Shown: piece after piece, positions 1 to 8,925 of the stretch
Position numbering within the stretch: position 1 is the stretch's first letter
How the letters are laid out: every line of letters starts with the position of its first letter
Source: DSXH01 sp020724325
GTDB lineage: Bacteria; Bacteroidota; Ignavibacteria; Ignavibacteriales; Melioribacteraceae
DNA: 64,000 bases
NCBI GenBank assembly: GCA_040756515.1
Contig: JBFLYW010000013.1
Span: forward strand, 1 to 64,000
Direction: 5' to 3'
Made by a program: the position numbers and the translations under genes
Notes under the pieces: model-generated
The model's input: only the letters and a program-made list of their open reading frames with translations
What the model was told of the DNA's origin: nothing
Database searches by the model: none

Positions 1-125
1 TTACAAAATTTGCGTATGACTGAAAACTGTGAATGCTTTATACAAATTATATAGGAAAGCCGTATGAAGGAAAACTTCACGTACGGTTTGACGAGGGGGG
101 CAGAGATTCTCTGCCTCTACTCTAC
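1..125 (+). mobile_element. Group II intron, 3' end (domains V and VI)
   Basis: Positions 58-90 form a domain V hairpin. The stem AGCCGTA pairs with TACGGTT, and an inner stem GAAG/CTTC closes a GAAA-type loop. The AGC at 58-60 corresponds to the catalytic triad. A G-rich linker and a second hairpin (cagag at 101-105 with ctctg at 110-114) follow, ending in CTCTACTCTAC, which fits domain VI and the 3' splice end near 125. The reverse transcriptase and domains I-IV would lie upstream of the window. The exact 3' boundary and the intron class cannot be fixed from this fragment. Confidence 0.82.
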
Positions 126-168
126 CTCTGCTTCAATTAATCCGAAATAAAAAAACTTTTTTTCGTTG

Positions 169-531
169 CTACTTTATTTCTGCCCAAGCTTTGCTATCTT
201 TCCAATAAAGAGTTACTTCAAAGATTTCGCAAAGGTTTAAATCTTCCCAAATAATTTCATCTCCTTCGGCATCAATTATTTTTAGATCGAATTTGCATTC
301 TTCAGTTGAAGGATGAAAAGATATTTTGCATGATTCGCCGTCGGCTAATATTTCTACGCCAAGAACATCTTCCTGCCACTCGTCAACATTGCAGGGAGAA
401 ATATAAAGTTGGTCAATAGATAAACCGGTTGCATTGTTAAGCGTAAAATCCTGCTTTGAATCCTGTGCGTTTACTGTCATTACACAGAACAAGAATATTG
501 AAACTAATGCAAATAAAAACTGCTTTTTCAT
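169..531 (-). CDS. Small secreted protein of unknown function
   Basis: This 120-residue protein starts with a clear Sec signal peptide (Lys-Lys, hydrophobic core, likely cleavage after VNA near residue 22). The mature part is acidic, with four cysteines in two spaced pairs and alternating beta-type hydrophobics, so it is probably a small beta-sandwich exported to the periplasm. I recognise the pattern (LYISP..., ...DLKIIDAEGD..., NLCEIFEVTLYW) from small exported proteins of unknown function, often in tandem repeats, but know no biochemical role. It lies between the group II intron tail and the ammonia-lyase genes and is transcribed leftwards. Nothing here links it functionally to the lyases. 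Confidence 0.75.
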   Translation of the reverse strand: MKKQFLFALVSIFLFCVMTVNAQDSKQDFTLNNATGLSIDQLYISPCNVDEWQEDVLGVEILADGESCKISFHPSTEECKFDLKIIDAEGDEIIWEDLNLCEIFEVTLYWKDSKAWAEIK

Positions 532-671
532 TCTACTACCCTCCTATAGGAACGGTTAAGTTTTTGTATTGATTCATTTCTTCTTTGAGCGAAGCGATTC
601 ATTCCTTCTTAGTTTATTTGTGGTGAAAAGATTTATTGAGACAACCGCTTTTCTCTTTCACAAGATTTTTT

Positions 672-2195
672 TTAATCAAGCGAACCAATTTCCTTTTCAA
701 CCTTCTCTAATATTTCGCAACTCTTTACAACCTCTTTCATCTTTGTGTGATCAGGATATAAGGGACGGTCAACATCCAAATGCTCAACATACTCACGTAC
801 AACTTTATGAGCTTTTGTTACACCTTTACCGTTAGTAAAATTTCTAAAGTCGAGTGCTTGTGCTGCTGCAATAAATTCAATTCCTAATACTCCGTATGCA
901 TTATCCAATATCTGCGCATTTTTGATTGCAGTATTCATTCCCATGGAAACAAAATCCTCTTGATCTGCAGCAGCGGGAATCGATTGAATTGATGCCGGCA
1001 TAGAAAGTATCCGCTGCTCGGCTATCAATGTGTCTGCAGTATACTGACTAAGCATCAATCCCGAAAACATTCCGGCGCCTTTTGTAAGAAATTCTGGAAG
1101 ACCGACACTAAGAGCAGGATTTAACATACGGTTCAATCTTCTTTCGCTTAGAACACTTACCATAGTTACAGCAGCACCAACCATATCCATCGGTAAACAA
1201 ACCGGAGTTCCCTGGAAGTTAGCACCAGTAAGAGTCAATTTATATTCTGGCATAAAAATGGGGTTATCGCCAACACCGTTCAATTCAATTTCAACCTGTT
1301 CTTTAGCCCAGCGGACAGCATCATGTGCGGCACCAATTACTTGCGGAGAAGACCGCATAGAGTAAGCATCTTGCACTTTTGTTTTAAGTTTTCCGGTTTG
1401 AAGATCGCTTCCAATAATACATTTGAGAATTGATTTAGCACTCCGCACTGCGCCCGAGAATCCGCGCACTTCATGTAACCGTGTATCATACGGTTTTAGA
1501 TTTGCGAATAGGGCTTCAAGCGTCATAGCGCATGCAATCTCTGCCTGTTTAAGCCAGCAGTTAATATCGTAAAGTTGAATTGCGCTCATAGCGGTAAGTA
1601 AATTAGAACCGTTTATTGTCCCAAGTCCGTCGCGTGCTTGAAGTCCGGGAACATTAATGCCAGCTTTTTCGAATGCAGTTTTTCCGGGTAATCGCTCTCC
1701 TTTATAAAAAGCTTCACCCTCGCCCATCATAAGCAGCGCAATTTGACTCATAGGCGCCAAATCTCCGCAAGCGCCAACAGAGCCTTTTTGACATACAACC
1801 GGAGTAACATTTTTATTTAACATATCAAGCAGAGTTAGAGTAATTTCTGGACGAATGCCGCTCATTCCATGTGCATGAACATTAACTCTGCTAACCATTG
1901 CACCCCGCACATATTCAATTGGTGCAGGGTCGCCAATTCCGGCAGCATGATTATAAATTAAATATTTCTGAAAATCTTTTACTTGTTCATCATTTAAAAC
2001 CACTTCAGAGAATTCGCCGATGCCGGTGTTTACTCCATACATAATTTCATGTGATTTAATTTTTTCCTCTAACATTATTCTGCAGTCTTTAATTCTTTCA
2101 AGAGCTTCGGGCGCTAACACAACTTTTTCATTGTAACGTGCTACTGCGGTTAATTTTTCAACTGTAAGGTTTGAACCATTGAGAATTATGGACAT
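672..2195 (-). CDS. MIO-type aromatic amino acid ammonia-lyase with an Ala-Cys-Gly triad
   Basis: This 507-residue protein belongs to the histidine/phenylalanine ammonia-lyase family. Visible family features are the catalytic Tyr53 (MYGVNTGIG), the MIO loop at 138-148, GANFQG, SMRSSPQV and the C-terminal AAAQALDF. The prosthetic-group triad is Ala142-Cys143-Gly144 rather than Ala-Ser-Gly; the codon is TGC. The substrate-selectivity pair is Asn82-His83, where histidine ammonia-lyases usually have Ser-His. The start is supported by GGAG six bases upstream of ATG. It lies directly downstream of a canonical HutH-like gene in the same direction, suggesting duplication and divergence. It could be a histidine lyase, another aromatic lyase or an aminomutase; substrate is not assignable from sequence. 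Confidence 0.85.
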   Translation of the reverse strand: MSIILNGSNLTVEKLTAVARYNEKVVLAPEALERIKDCRIMLEEKIKSHEIMYGVNTGIGEFSEVVLNDEQVKDFQKYLIYNHAAGIGDPAPIEYVRGAMVSRVNVHAHGMSGIRPEITLTLLDMLNKNVTPVVCQKGSVGACGDLAPMSQIALLMMGEGEAFYKGERLPGKTAFEKAGINVPGLQARDGLGTINGSNLLTAMSAIQLYDINCWLKQAEIACAMTLEALFANLKPYDTRLHEVRGFSGAVRSAKSILKCIIGSDLQTGKLKTKVQDAYSMRSSPQVIGAAHDAVRWAKEQVEIELNGVGDNPIFMPEYKLTLTGANFQGTPVCLPMDMVGAAVTMVSVLSERRLNRMLNPALSVGLPEFLTKGAGMFSGLMLSQYTADTLIAEQRILSMPASIQSIPAAADQEDFVSMGMNTAIKNAQILDNAYGVLGIEFIAAAQALDFRNFTNGKGVTKAHKVVREYVEHLDVDRPLYPDHTKMKEVVKSCEILEKVEKEIGSLD

Positions 2196-2347
2196 GTTTT
2201 TCTCCAGAATTGAATTATTGTAAAAGCAACTTAAGAATTAGCGATGAAATAGAAAAAAGATTTACCTGCAGACTTAAACCCAACCTAAATCTTGAAAGTC
2301 AAGGGTTGTTATTAAATTCCTCATGACTTTCAATGTTGTTGAGGCAG

Positions 2348-3904
2348 CTAAAGTAACTTAACCATTCGTTCTACACTTTTTAGAATTTTATCATTAACAA
2401 CAAGTGTTAAAATTTTATCCAAATCAATTTTCAATATTCGGTCCCGCTTAAGGAATGGGATATGTTTTCTAATAGTTCTGTAAGCAGCATTAGTTCCAAT
2501 TCCGCACTTCATAGGTTTTAGAAAATCAATTCCCTGTGCAGCAAGAAGCAATTCAATTGCAATTACATTTTGTACATTCTTTAATACCTGAAAACATTTC
2601 CGTGCAGCGATTGACCCCATTGAATTAATATCTTCTTTGCCGGCAGATGTAGGAATTGAATCTACGCTTGCTGGATGAGAAAGGACTTTATTTTCGGATA
2701 CAAGTGCAGCGGCAGTATATTGTGCTATCATATAGCCGGAATTCAGACCGCCCTCTTCGGCAAGAAACTTTGGTAATTTTTCGGATGAACCATTTGTAAG
2801 CCGATCTATTCTTCTTTCGGAAATGTTCGCTAATTCCGAAAGTGCTATTGCCATAAAATCCAAAGGTAACGCCAACGGCTGCCCGTGAAAGTTTCCGCCG
2901 CTTATGTAATCTTTATCATCGGTGAATATTATCGGGTTATCGTTAACAGAATTAAGTTCAATTTCAATACGCGAGCAGACATAATCGATTGCATCTCTTG
3001 ATGCGCCGTGAACCTGTGGAATGCATCGGATTGAATAGGAATCCTGAACGCGCGGGTCGTCCTGTAAATGTGAATCCCGTATTTCACTTTTCCTTATTAA
3101 TGATAATATATTTTTTGCAGACGCTATTTGTCCTGGATACGGTCTTAGAGCATGAACGCGGTTATCGAAAGCTCTGTCGGTTGCGCGTAATGCTTCGTGA
3201 GTAAGTGCCCCAGATATGTCTGCAAGCTTCATAAGTTTTTTTGCCGTAACACAAATGTAAGCTCCGTAGGCGGTCATCATTTGTGTTCCGTTGATTAAAG
3301 CCAAACCTTCTTTAGCAGAGAGTCTTACAGGAGTTAATCCAAACTTTTTTAATGCTCTTTGTGAAGGAATAATTTTTTCATCCTTTGCCCTCTCACTTAT
3401 TACGTCTTCGATAATTTGAATATTTCCTTTTCCAATCATTGCAAGAACAAGATGTGAAAGCGGAGCGAGGTCCCCGCTTGCACCAACGGAACCTTGAGAG
3501 GGAATAACAGGAATTAAATTGAAGTTAATCATGTCGATTAAAAGCTGAAGGGTTTCGAGTTTAATTCCGGAATATCCGCTTGCAAGCGCATTAACACGCA
3601 GCAGCATCATCAACTTTACAATAAATGGCGGAAGGTTTTCTCCTACTCCGGCAGTGTGACTAATTATTAAATTTTCTTGTAGTTTTTCTAAATCTTTGCC
3701 TGGAATTGATATGCTTGAAAATCCGCCAAACCCTGTTGTTACACCGTAAATTGTTTCTCCTTTTTCTATCCACTCATCAATTAACTTGCGCGATTTTATA
3801 ACGCGCTCTTTTGATTTAGGTGATAATTCAACAATTGGATTTTTTTCTAAAAACAATTCAATTTTTTTTAATGTTAGAGATTTTCCATCAATAATTAACT
3901 TCAT
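2348..3904 (-). CDS. hutH: Histidine ammonia-lyase
   Basis: This 518-residue enzyme carries the canonical MIO triad Ala142-Ser143-Gly144 in GSVGASGDLAPLSH, catalytic Tyr53 (IYGVTTGFG), the Ser82-His83 pair typical of histidine lyases, YSIRCIPQV and ELLLAAQGIDF. It would deaminate L-histidine to urocanate in the cytoplasm. I chose the ATG at 3904 because AAGGAAAC lies just upstream and the family N-terminus (MKLIIDGKSL) begins there; a longer frame from 3946 adds only 14 unconserved residues. No hutU, hutI or hutG is nearby, so a complete Hut pathway is not shown. The specificity (His versus another aromatic amino acid) is inferred from the selectivity pair. Confidence 0.85.
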   Translation of the reverse strand: MKLIIDGKSLTLKKIELFLEKNPIVELSPKSKERVIKSRKLIDEWIEKGETIYGVTTGFGGFSSISIPGKDLEKLQENLIISHTAGVGENLPPFIVKLMMLLRVNALASGYSGIKLETLQLLIDMINFNLIPVIPSQGSVGASGDLAPLSHLVLAMIGKGNIQIIEDVISERAKDEKIIPSQRALKKFGLTPVRLSAKEGLALINGTQMMTAYGAYICVTAKKLMKLADISGALTHEALRATDRAFDNRVHALRPYPGQIASAKNILSLIRKSEIRDSHLQDDPRVQDSYSIRCIPQVHGASRDAIDYVCSRIEIELNSVNDNPIIFTDDKDYISGGNFHGQPLALPLDFMAIALSELANISERRIDRLTNGSSEKLPKFLAEEGGLNSGYMIAQYTAAALVSENKVLSHPASVDSIPTSAGKEDINSMGSIAARKCFQVLKNVQNVIAIELLLAAQGIDFLKPMKCGIGTNAAYRTIRKHIPFLKRDRILKIDLDKILTLVVNDKILKSVERMVKLL

Positions 3905-3948
3905 CTTTTGTTTCCTTGCTAACAGATCATATGTAAAATAGAACAAAG

Positions 3949-4350
3949 TTATTTGAAAGCAATCCAGCTGCCGCCGGCAGCATTAACTTTTGTATTTCCC
4001 CAAACAACAACCTTAAGAACAAATCCATCACGAGAAATTCCAGTAACATCAACTGCAATTTTAAGTCCTCGTGTTTCGAGAGTTTGATTTACTTTAGAGT
4101 CAGCTTCGACTTCAAATTTCTCTCCCTGCAAATCGATTAAGCTGAGCGAAGCCAGAACAGTCGGTTTTTCCGCAAAAGGATTTTGAAAATTTATTTCAAC
4201 AATTGTTTCTCTTTTTCCTTCGTTAGCTCCCAAATTAAAACCTTTTGTTGATTTATCTATAAAGAATGTTCCGCCTTGAACCTGAGCAAAAACATTAACA
4301 GATACAAATAGTAAAAGAATAAGAACTAAAGTGAAGCGTTTACTGTTCAT
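3949..4350 (-). CDS. Secreted H-type lectin-domain-like protein
   Basis: This 133-residue protein has an N-terminal signal peptide (cleavage likely after VFA at about 22). The rest resembles an H-type lectin domain: an EINFQNPFAEKPTVL strand pair, a central aspartate (LIDLQGE), the DGFVLKVVVW strand and a terminal GSWIAFK. Such domains are small beta-barrels that trimerise and bind sugars such as GalNAc in animal lectins. The bacterial role is unknown. It lies 44 bp upstream of the lyase start, between hutH and hflX and on their strand, so it may be cotranscribed. Sugar binding is an inference from fold similarity. Confidence 0.65.
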   Translation of the reverse strand: MNSKRFTLVLILLLFVSVNVFAQVQGGTFFIDKSTKGFNLGANEGKRETIVEINFQNPFAEKPTVLASLSLIDLQGEKFEVEADSKVNQTLETRGLKIAVDVTGISRDGFVLKVVVWGNTKVNAAGGSWIAFK

Positions 4351-4360
4351 AATAACCTCT

Positions 4361-5638
4361 TTATTTGTTTGAAACCAATTTTTTTATTTGATTATTAATT
4401 GCGGCGTTGGCTCTATAATCAAGTATAACAAAATCATCGTTATATTCAGCGTTAATAACTTCCGCAAGTTCATAAATTGCAGAAATTATTTTGGAATCGG
4501 TGTGTTTAACTTTTACTTGATTAGCAGTAACATTCATTTCGAAAATAGCGGTGAGAGAATCGATTAACCTGTTTATGCCAATTCCTCGTGCGGCAGAAAT
4601 AAAGATTGAATCAGGGTACTGAATTGAGAGCGTTTCAATAATGTGACGTTCTTTAAGGAGATCAATTTTGTTGAATATTTTTAATTCCTTTTTATTGCTG
4701 CTGTTCAATTCTTTTAGCGTTTCCTCTACAACCTTTATCTGGTCGTCATAAAACTCATGCGATACATCAATAACATGAAGAATAATATCTGCTTCCTTAA
4801 CAACATTTAGAGTTGTTTTGAAAGATGCAACAAGATTATGCGGCAGTTTACGGATAAATCCTACTGTATCACTCAACAGAATTTTTTTGTTTTTGTCTAG
4901 TTCAAATGCTCTGGTTGTAGAATCGAGTGTTGCAAATAATTTATCTTCGGCTAAAACACCAGCGCTTGTAAGCAGATTTAAAAGAGTAGATTTACCGGCA
5001 TTTGTATATCCAACTAGAGTGGCATTTACAAAATTCTTACGCGATGCGCTCTTGGTAATTTGCTGAGAATCAATTTTTTTAAGGTTCTCTTTAAGCTTGC
5101 TTATTCTAGAACGAATTATTCGGCGGTCGGTTTCAATCTGAGTTTCACCTGGACCTTTTGTTCCAATTCCACCATATTGTTTGGAAAGGTGAGTCCACGC
5201 CCGTGTTAAACGCGGCAGCATATATTGTAATTGTGCAAGTTCTACTTGCGTTTTTGATTCGCATGTTTTTGCACGCGAGGCAAAGATATCTAGTATTAAT
5301 CCGCTTCTATCCAGTACTTTTCGGTCAAATAACTTTTCGAGGTTTCTTACCTGCGTAGGGTTTAAGTCGTCATCAAAAATTACAATGTGAATATCATTCA
5401 GCTCAATCAACTGTGCAATTTCTTCTGCTTTACCTTTGCCAATAAAAAATGCCGGATCGGGATGATTCTTATCTTGAAAAATTTTAAACACTGTTTCGGC
5501 ACCGGCAGTATCTGTAAGAAGTTCTAATTCATCAAGATGCTCTTCAACCTGATCTCTAGTATAATTCCCCGTTGCAAGAGCTATTAGTATTGCTCTTTCT
5601 TTTGGACGGTTTTTTATTTCTATAATTTTAGGTTTCAA
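4361..5638 (-). CDS. hflX: GTPase HflX
   Basis: This 425-residue GTPase acts on stalled or stressed ribosomes by binding the 50S subunit and promoting splitting. An N-terminal HflX domain (1-200) includes the linker GPGETQIETDRR. The G domain follows with P-loop GYTNAGKS (210-217), the switch segment FATLDSTTR, G3 DTVGF and G4 NKID. The best start is TTG at 5638, with GGAAGT about 13 bases upstream, close behind the preceding BatA-like gene (21-bp gap). The short gaps suggest an operon with the flanking genes. Length and motifs are normal for the family. Confidence 0.95.
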   Translation of the reverse strand: MKPKIIEIKNRPKERAILIALATGNYTRDQVEEHLDELELLTDTAGAETVFKIFQDKNHPDPAFFIGKGKAEEIAQLIELNDIHIVIFDDDLNPTQVRNLEKLFDRKVLDRSGLILDIFASRAKTCESKTQVELAQLQYMLPRLTRAWTHLSKQYGGIGTKGPGETQIETDRRIIRSRISKLKENLKKIDSQQITKSASRKNFVNATLVGYTNAGKSTLLNLLTSAGVLAEDKLFATLDSTTRAFELDKNKKILLSDTVGFIRKLPHNLVASFKTTLNVVKEADIILHVIDVSHEFYDDQIKVVEETLKELNSSNKKELKIFNKIDLLKERHIIETLSIQYPDSIFISAARGIGINRLIDSLTAIFEMNVTANQVKVKHTDSKIISAIYELAEVINAEYNDDFVILDYRANAAINNQIKKLVSNK

Positions 5639-5659
5639 TTCGGCTAATACTTCCGATAG

Positions 5660-7753
5660 TTAATTAACAAATTGTTCGGCATCCTTTTTAGAACTTCTTG
5701 CAGCAATCATTTCCATTAGAGCCAAAAGTAAGGCAGCAATAATAAAATATTTCCACAATTCAGTGCCAAATCTCGAATTATAAATTTGATCAGAAATTTT
5801 CCGGTTGTCATCTAAAGTAAAGAATGAACCATCAAAACCGGCTTTTTCAAGAAAGTTTTCTAAATCTGATATTGAATTATAACTTATAATAGATTCATCC
5901 GGATCATGATTGATTGAACAATAATCGATCAATTCACCTCCGGAATAAAACCGGTATGTTCCGGCTAATTGAGTATTTGCAAAGCGGAAATAGTTTTTAT
6001 TTTGAAGCGAATCTGTATTAATAATTTCAGACACATCATTTGGATAAACAATTTTTAACTGTCGTGATGACGGCACCTTTATAAAAATTTCATCTCCGCA
6101 ATAGGTTGTTTCACTTTCTTTGAATTGCGAGGATAGATACAAAATACTTTTGCTTAGCAAAGCCGGGAAAATTGATTTTAACGGAAAATTGTTCCAGCTT
6201 AATACCGGCGATGTGTTAAATACAAGTAATTTACCGGAGCCAGATTTGTATTCACTAAGAAAGGCAGACTTATCGAACATGGAAATTATATTCTTTCCGT
6301 CCGGCTCGGGAATTAATTTCATATAATAATAAATTTCCGGCGATTCGATTTTAGTTTTAGATTTATCTTCAAATAAATTAGCGAAGAGAGGATGCTTAAA
6401 ATCGATCTTATCAAATTGAGCCGGTAAATCGGGTGAATTTATCTTACCGATAAAACCCATTGGAGAAGGTAACTTAAGTTTATTAAAGAAATTTTTAATT
6501 GAGTTTAAATCGGCATTCGATTCAGGAAAAAAGAGAACGCCTCCGCCGTTATCAATATAATTTTTCAGCTTGTCTGTTCCGCTTTCATCTGGAGTGCCGA
6601 TTAAAACAATTACATTATACCTCTGAAGGTTCTGCCTTTGGAGTTGCGAAAGTTTTTCTTCTGTAACTTCCAATGCACTAATTATCTGGCTATTAAACAC
6701 CAGGTTAAGGAAATTTAGGTCATTGGACGAATTATATAAAAGGAGCAGTTTAATTTTATCTGGCGCGTAAAAGCTTGTGAACCTCTTGTTGTCTGGAACA
6801 ACATCATCGTCTTCTATCTCTACAGTTGCATTTACAAGTCCGGTATCTGTTAAAGTTGTTTCAAAAAATATCTGTTTAGATTCGCTGCCGCTTAGCGTAA
6901 TACTTTGCTGGGCACTTCTTTTGTCGTTTATATATAGCGAAACAACCGAACTTTCTAAATTTGATTCCGAATAATTTTTAACGTATGCCAGAAAGTTTAA
7001 CGGTTTGTTCTTTTCAAATATTTGAGTGTTCAGTTTAACGCTATCAACGCCAAGATTTAAGGGCGATTTCTTTTGAAGGTTTACAACAAAAAATTTCGTG
7101 TTCTGAAATAATCCTGTTAAGCTTGAGAGCGATTCTTTCATTTTATTAAAAGATCCTGATTGAAGATCGGTTAAGAGATAAACCTCTTTATTAAAATTCT
7201 TTGATTCGAATAAAATTCTTCCGGCGTTAACAACAGCATCGTATAAAGTTTTACGAACAGCCGATATTCGAATTTCTTCTATTTCTTTTTGTACAATGCT
7301 GAAATCGGTTTTCGGTTTTGCTTTCCAATTTTCTTCTGTAACAATTGGAACAACCGCTATTTCATCGCCGCTCTGAAAATTGTTTATTAATTCCCGCGCT
7401 ATTTGTTTTGATTTGTTTAAATAGGACCCTTCGTTTGCAACAATTGACATGCTGAAAGTATTGTCAATTATAAAAACGGCACTGGTTTTTGCAGCAGCGT
7501 AACCTGCAAATCCGGTTTTAATAGCTGGTCTGGCAAATGCTAAAACAAGCATAATTATTATTAATAATCTTAACAAAAGGATCAGCCACTGCTTTAATTT
7601 AATTCTTCTGATTTTTGTTTTTTGCAGCTCTTTAAGAAAGATTAAAGTGCTGAACTCAACTTTCTTGAGTTTGCGGAGATTAAGAAAATGCAGAATTATC
7701 GGTATAGATGCTGCGAGCAATCCAAATAATATTGCGGGGTTTAAGAATGTCAT
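5660..7753 (-). CDS. BatA-domain / VWA membrane protein
   Basis: This 697-residue inner-membrane protein opens with a BatA N-terminal domain: a hydrophobic helix, a basic loop (RKLKKVEFSTLIFLKELQ) and a second strongly hydrophobic helix at about 54-75. A von Willebrand A-like domain follows (AVFIIDNTFSMS), in which the MIDAS motif DxSxS has Thr at the middle position. A long beta-rich region comes next, then a C-terminal helix near 668-684. Proteins of this type occur with MoxR/Bat systems in Bacteroidota, but no MoxR ATPase lies beside it. The likely site is the inner membrane with the VWA domain exposed; its function is unknown. Confidence 0.8.
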   Translation of the reverse strand: MTFLNPAILFGLLAASIPIILHFLNLRKLKKVEFSTLIFLKELQKTKIRRIKLKQWLILLLRLLIIIMLVLAFARPAIKTGFAGYAAAKTSAVFIIDNTFSMSIVANEGSYLNKSKQIARELINNFQSGDEIAVVPIVTEENWKAKPKTDFSIVQKEIEEIRISAVRKTLYDAVVNAGRILFESKNFNKEVYLLTDLQSGSFNKMKESLSSLTGLFQNTKFFVVNLQKKSPLNLGVDSVKLNTQIFEKNKPLNFLAYVKNYSESNLESSVVSLYINDKRSAQQSITLSGSESKQIFFETTLTDTGLVNATVEIEDDDVVPDNKRFTSFYAPDKIKLLLLYNSSNDLNFLNLVFNSQIISALEVTEEKLSQLQRQNLQRYNVIVLIGTPDESGTDKLKNYIDNGGGVLFFPESNADLNSIKNFFNKLKLPSPMGFIGKINSPDLPAQFDKIDFKHPLFANLFEDKSKTKIESPEIYYYMKLIPEPDGKNIISMFDKSAFLSEYKSGSGKLLVFNTSPVLSWNNFPLKSIFPALLSKSILYLSSQFKESETTYCGDEIFIKVPSSRQLKIVYPNDVSEIINTDSLQNKNYFRFANTQLAGTYRFYSGGELIDYCSINHDPDESIISYNSISDLENFLEKAGFDGSFFTLDDNRKISDQIYNSRFGTELWKYFIIAALLLALMEMIAARSSKKDAEQFVN

Positions 7754-7806
7754 TTAATTGCTGCTGTTCCCCGATAAGATTGATGAATAATTTCTGACTT
7801 TATTTT

Positions 7807-8925
7807 TCAAGATGATTCGATAAGTTTATTGTAAATGCCAATCAGTCTAGTTGTAAAAATATTTATATCAAAAATTTCAACAGCGCGTTTACGGGCAGCT
7901 TTACCGAATTCTATTCTTAAGTTCTCGTTAGTAATTAACTGCTCAAGTTTCTCTTTCAGATCCATCCAGTTTTTCTTTTCAAATAGAAAAGAGGTTTCTT
8001 TATCAACGGCAATATCGAGAACGCCGTCTGAATTTGAACATACAGATGGTTTACCCATGCTAAGTGCTTCTGCTAATGCAATTCCAAATGCTTCTGCATG
8101 AGATGGAAAAACAAAAATATCAAGAGCGGCTAATACTTCGGGAGTATCTTTCCTGTATCCGGTGAAGATTATTTTGTCTAATATATCAAGACCGGCAGCC
8201 ATAGTTTTTATTTTAGCAGCATAATTATCTTCGCCCTTACTTGGCTCGCCGGTTATCATAAATCGAAGATTATCATATTTACGTAACAGATCGTGTGCTG
8301 CAAGAATAAATTCTTCGTGACCTTTGCCGGGACTAAAACGAGCCATCATTCCAATTAGTAATTCGTTATCATTAATCCTGAACTCTTTACGGACAAGATT
8401 TCTATCTACTGTTTCGGGGTTAAATAGACCGGTATCAATTGAATTATGAAGCAGTTCAATTTTACCTGTGGTTAACGGCGTTGTATCTACAAGGTTTTTT
8501 GCGATAACGTTACTTATAGCCAATGCAAGGTTAAGCCGCGTATAAATCCATTTATGCAGAAAATCTTTCTTTATAATATATGAGCCCATTTGTTTAGTAA
8601 GTAAAAGAGGAGTATCAAGCATTGAAATCTTTAGTGACGGCACTATTAACCATAAATCTTTTGAGGTCTGACAGTGAATAATGTCGTATTTATTCTTCTT
8701 AAGAATTCCCGAAACATTTAAGTACCCGGACAATTGAAAATAGTTTTTATAATTGGATTCAACTACAGGAATGTTACAATTAACAGCATCTGTATGTACG
8801 CGGGAATTTTTGTAACAGAGTAATTCGGTTTCAATGTTATTTTTAATAAGCTGCCTGGCGGTAAGAATAGAATACATTTCGAGTCCGCCCCAGCTGCGGG
8901 ATAAACATGTAAGCAATACTTTCAT
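7807..8925 (-). CDS. GT4-family glycosyltransferase
   Basis: This 372-residue protein is a GT-B fold retaining glycosyltransferase of family 4. The N-terminal acceptor domain starts with LLTCLSRSWGGLEMYS, a glycine-rich loop. The C-terminal nucleotide-sugar domain has ARFSPGKGH, IFTGYRKD and the E(x7)E signature in EAFGIALAEALSMGKP. It probably transfers a sugar in envelope polysaccharide or glycolipid synthesis; donor and acceptor cannot be told. Its ATG overlaps the stop codon of the upstream SpoIID-like gene by one base (TAATG), so the two are translationally coupled. Confidence 0.88.
   Translation of the reverse strand: MKVLLTCLSRSWGGLEMYSILTARQLIKNNIETELLCYKNSRVHTDAVNCNIPVVESNYKNYFQLSGYLNVSGILKKNKYDIIHCQTSKDLWLIVPSLKISMLDTPLLLTKQMGSYIIKKDFLHKWIYTRLNLALAISNVIAKNLVDTTPLTTGKIELLHNSIDTGLFNPETVDRNLVRKEFRINDNELLIGMMARFSPGKGHEEFILAAHDLLRKYDNLRFMITGEPSKGEDNYAAKIKTMAAGLDILDKIIFTGYRKDTPEVLAALDIFVFPSHAEAFGIALAEALSMGKPSVCSNSDGVLDIAVDKETSFLFEKKNWMDLKEKLEQLITNENLRIEFGKAARKRAVEIFDINIFTTRLIGIYNKLIESS

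Noticed and set aside
6120..6326. Forward-strand frame within the BatA/VWA gene
   Set aside because: It is antisense to a full-length conserved gene and shows no independent signal.
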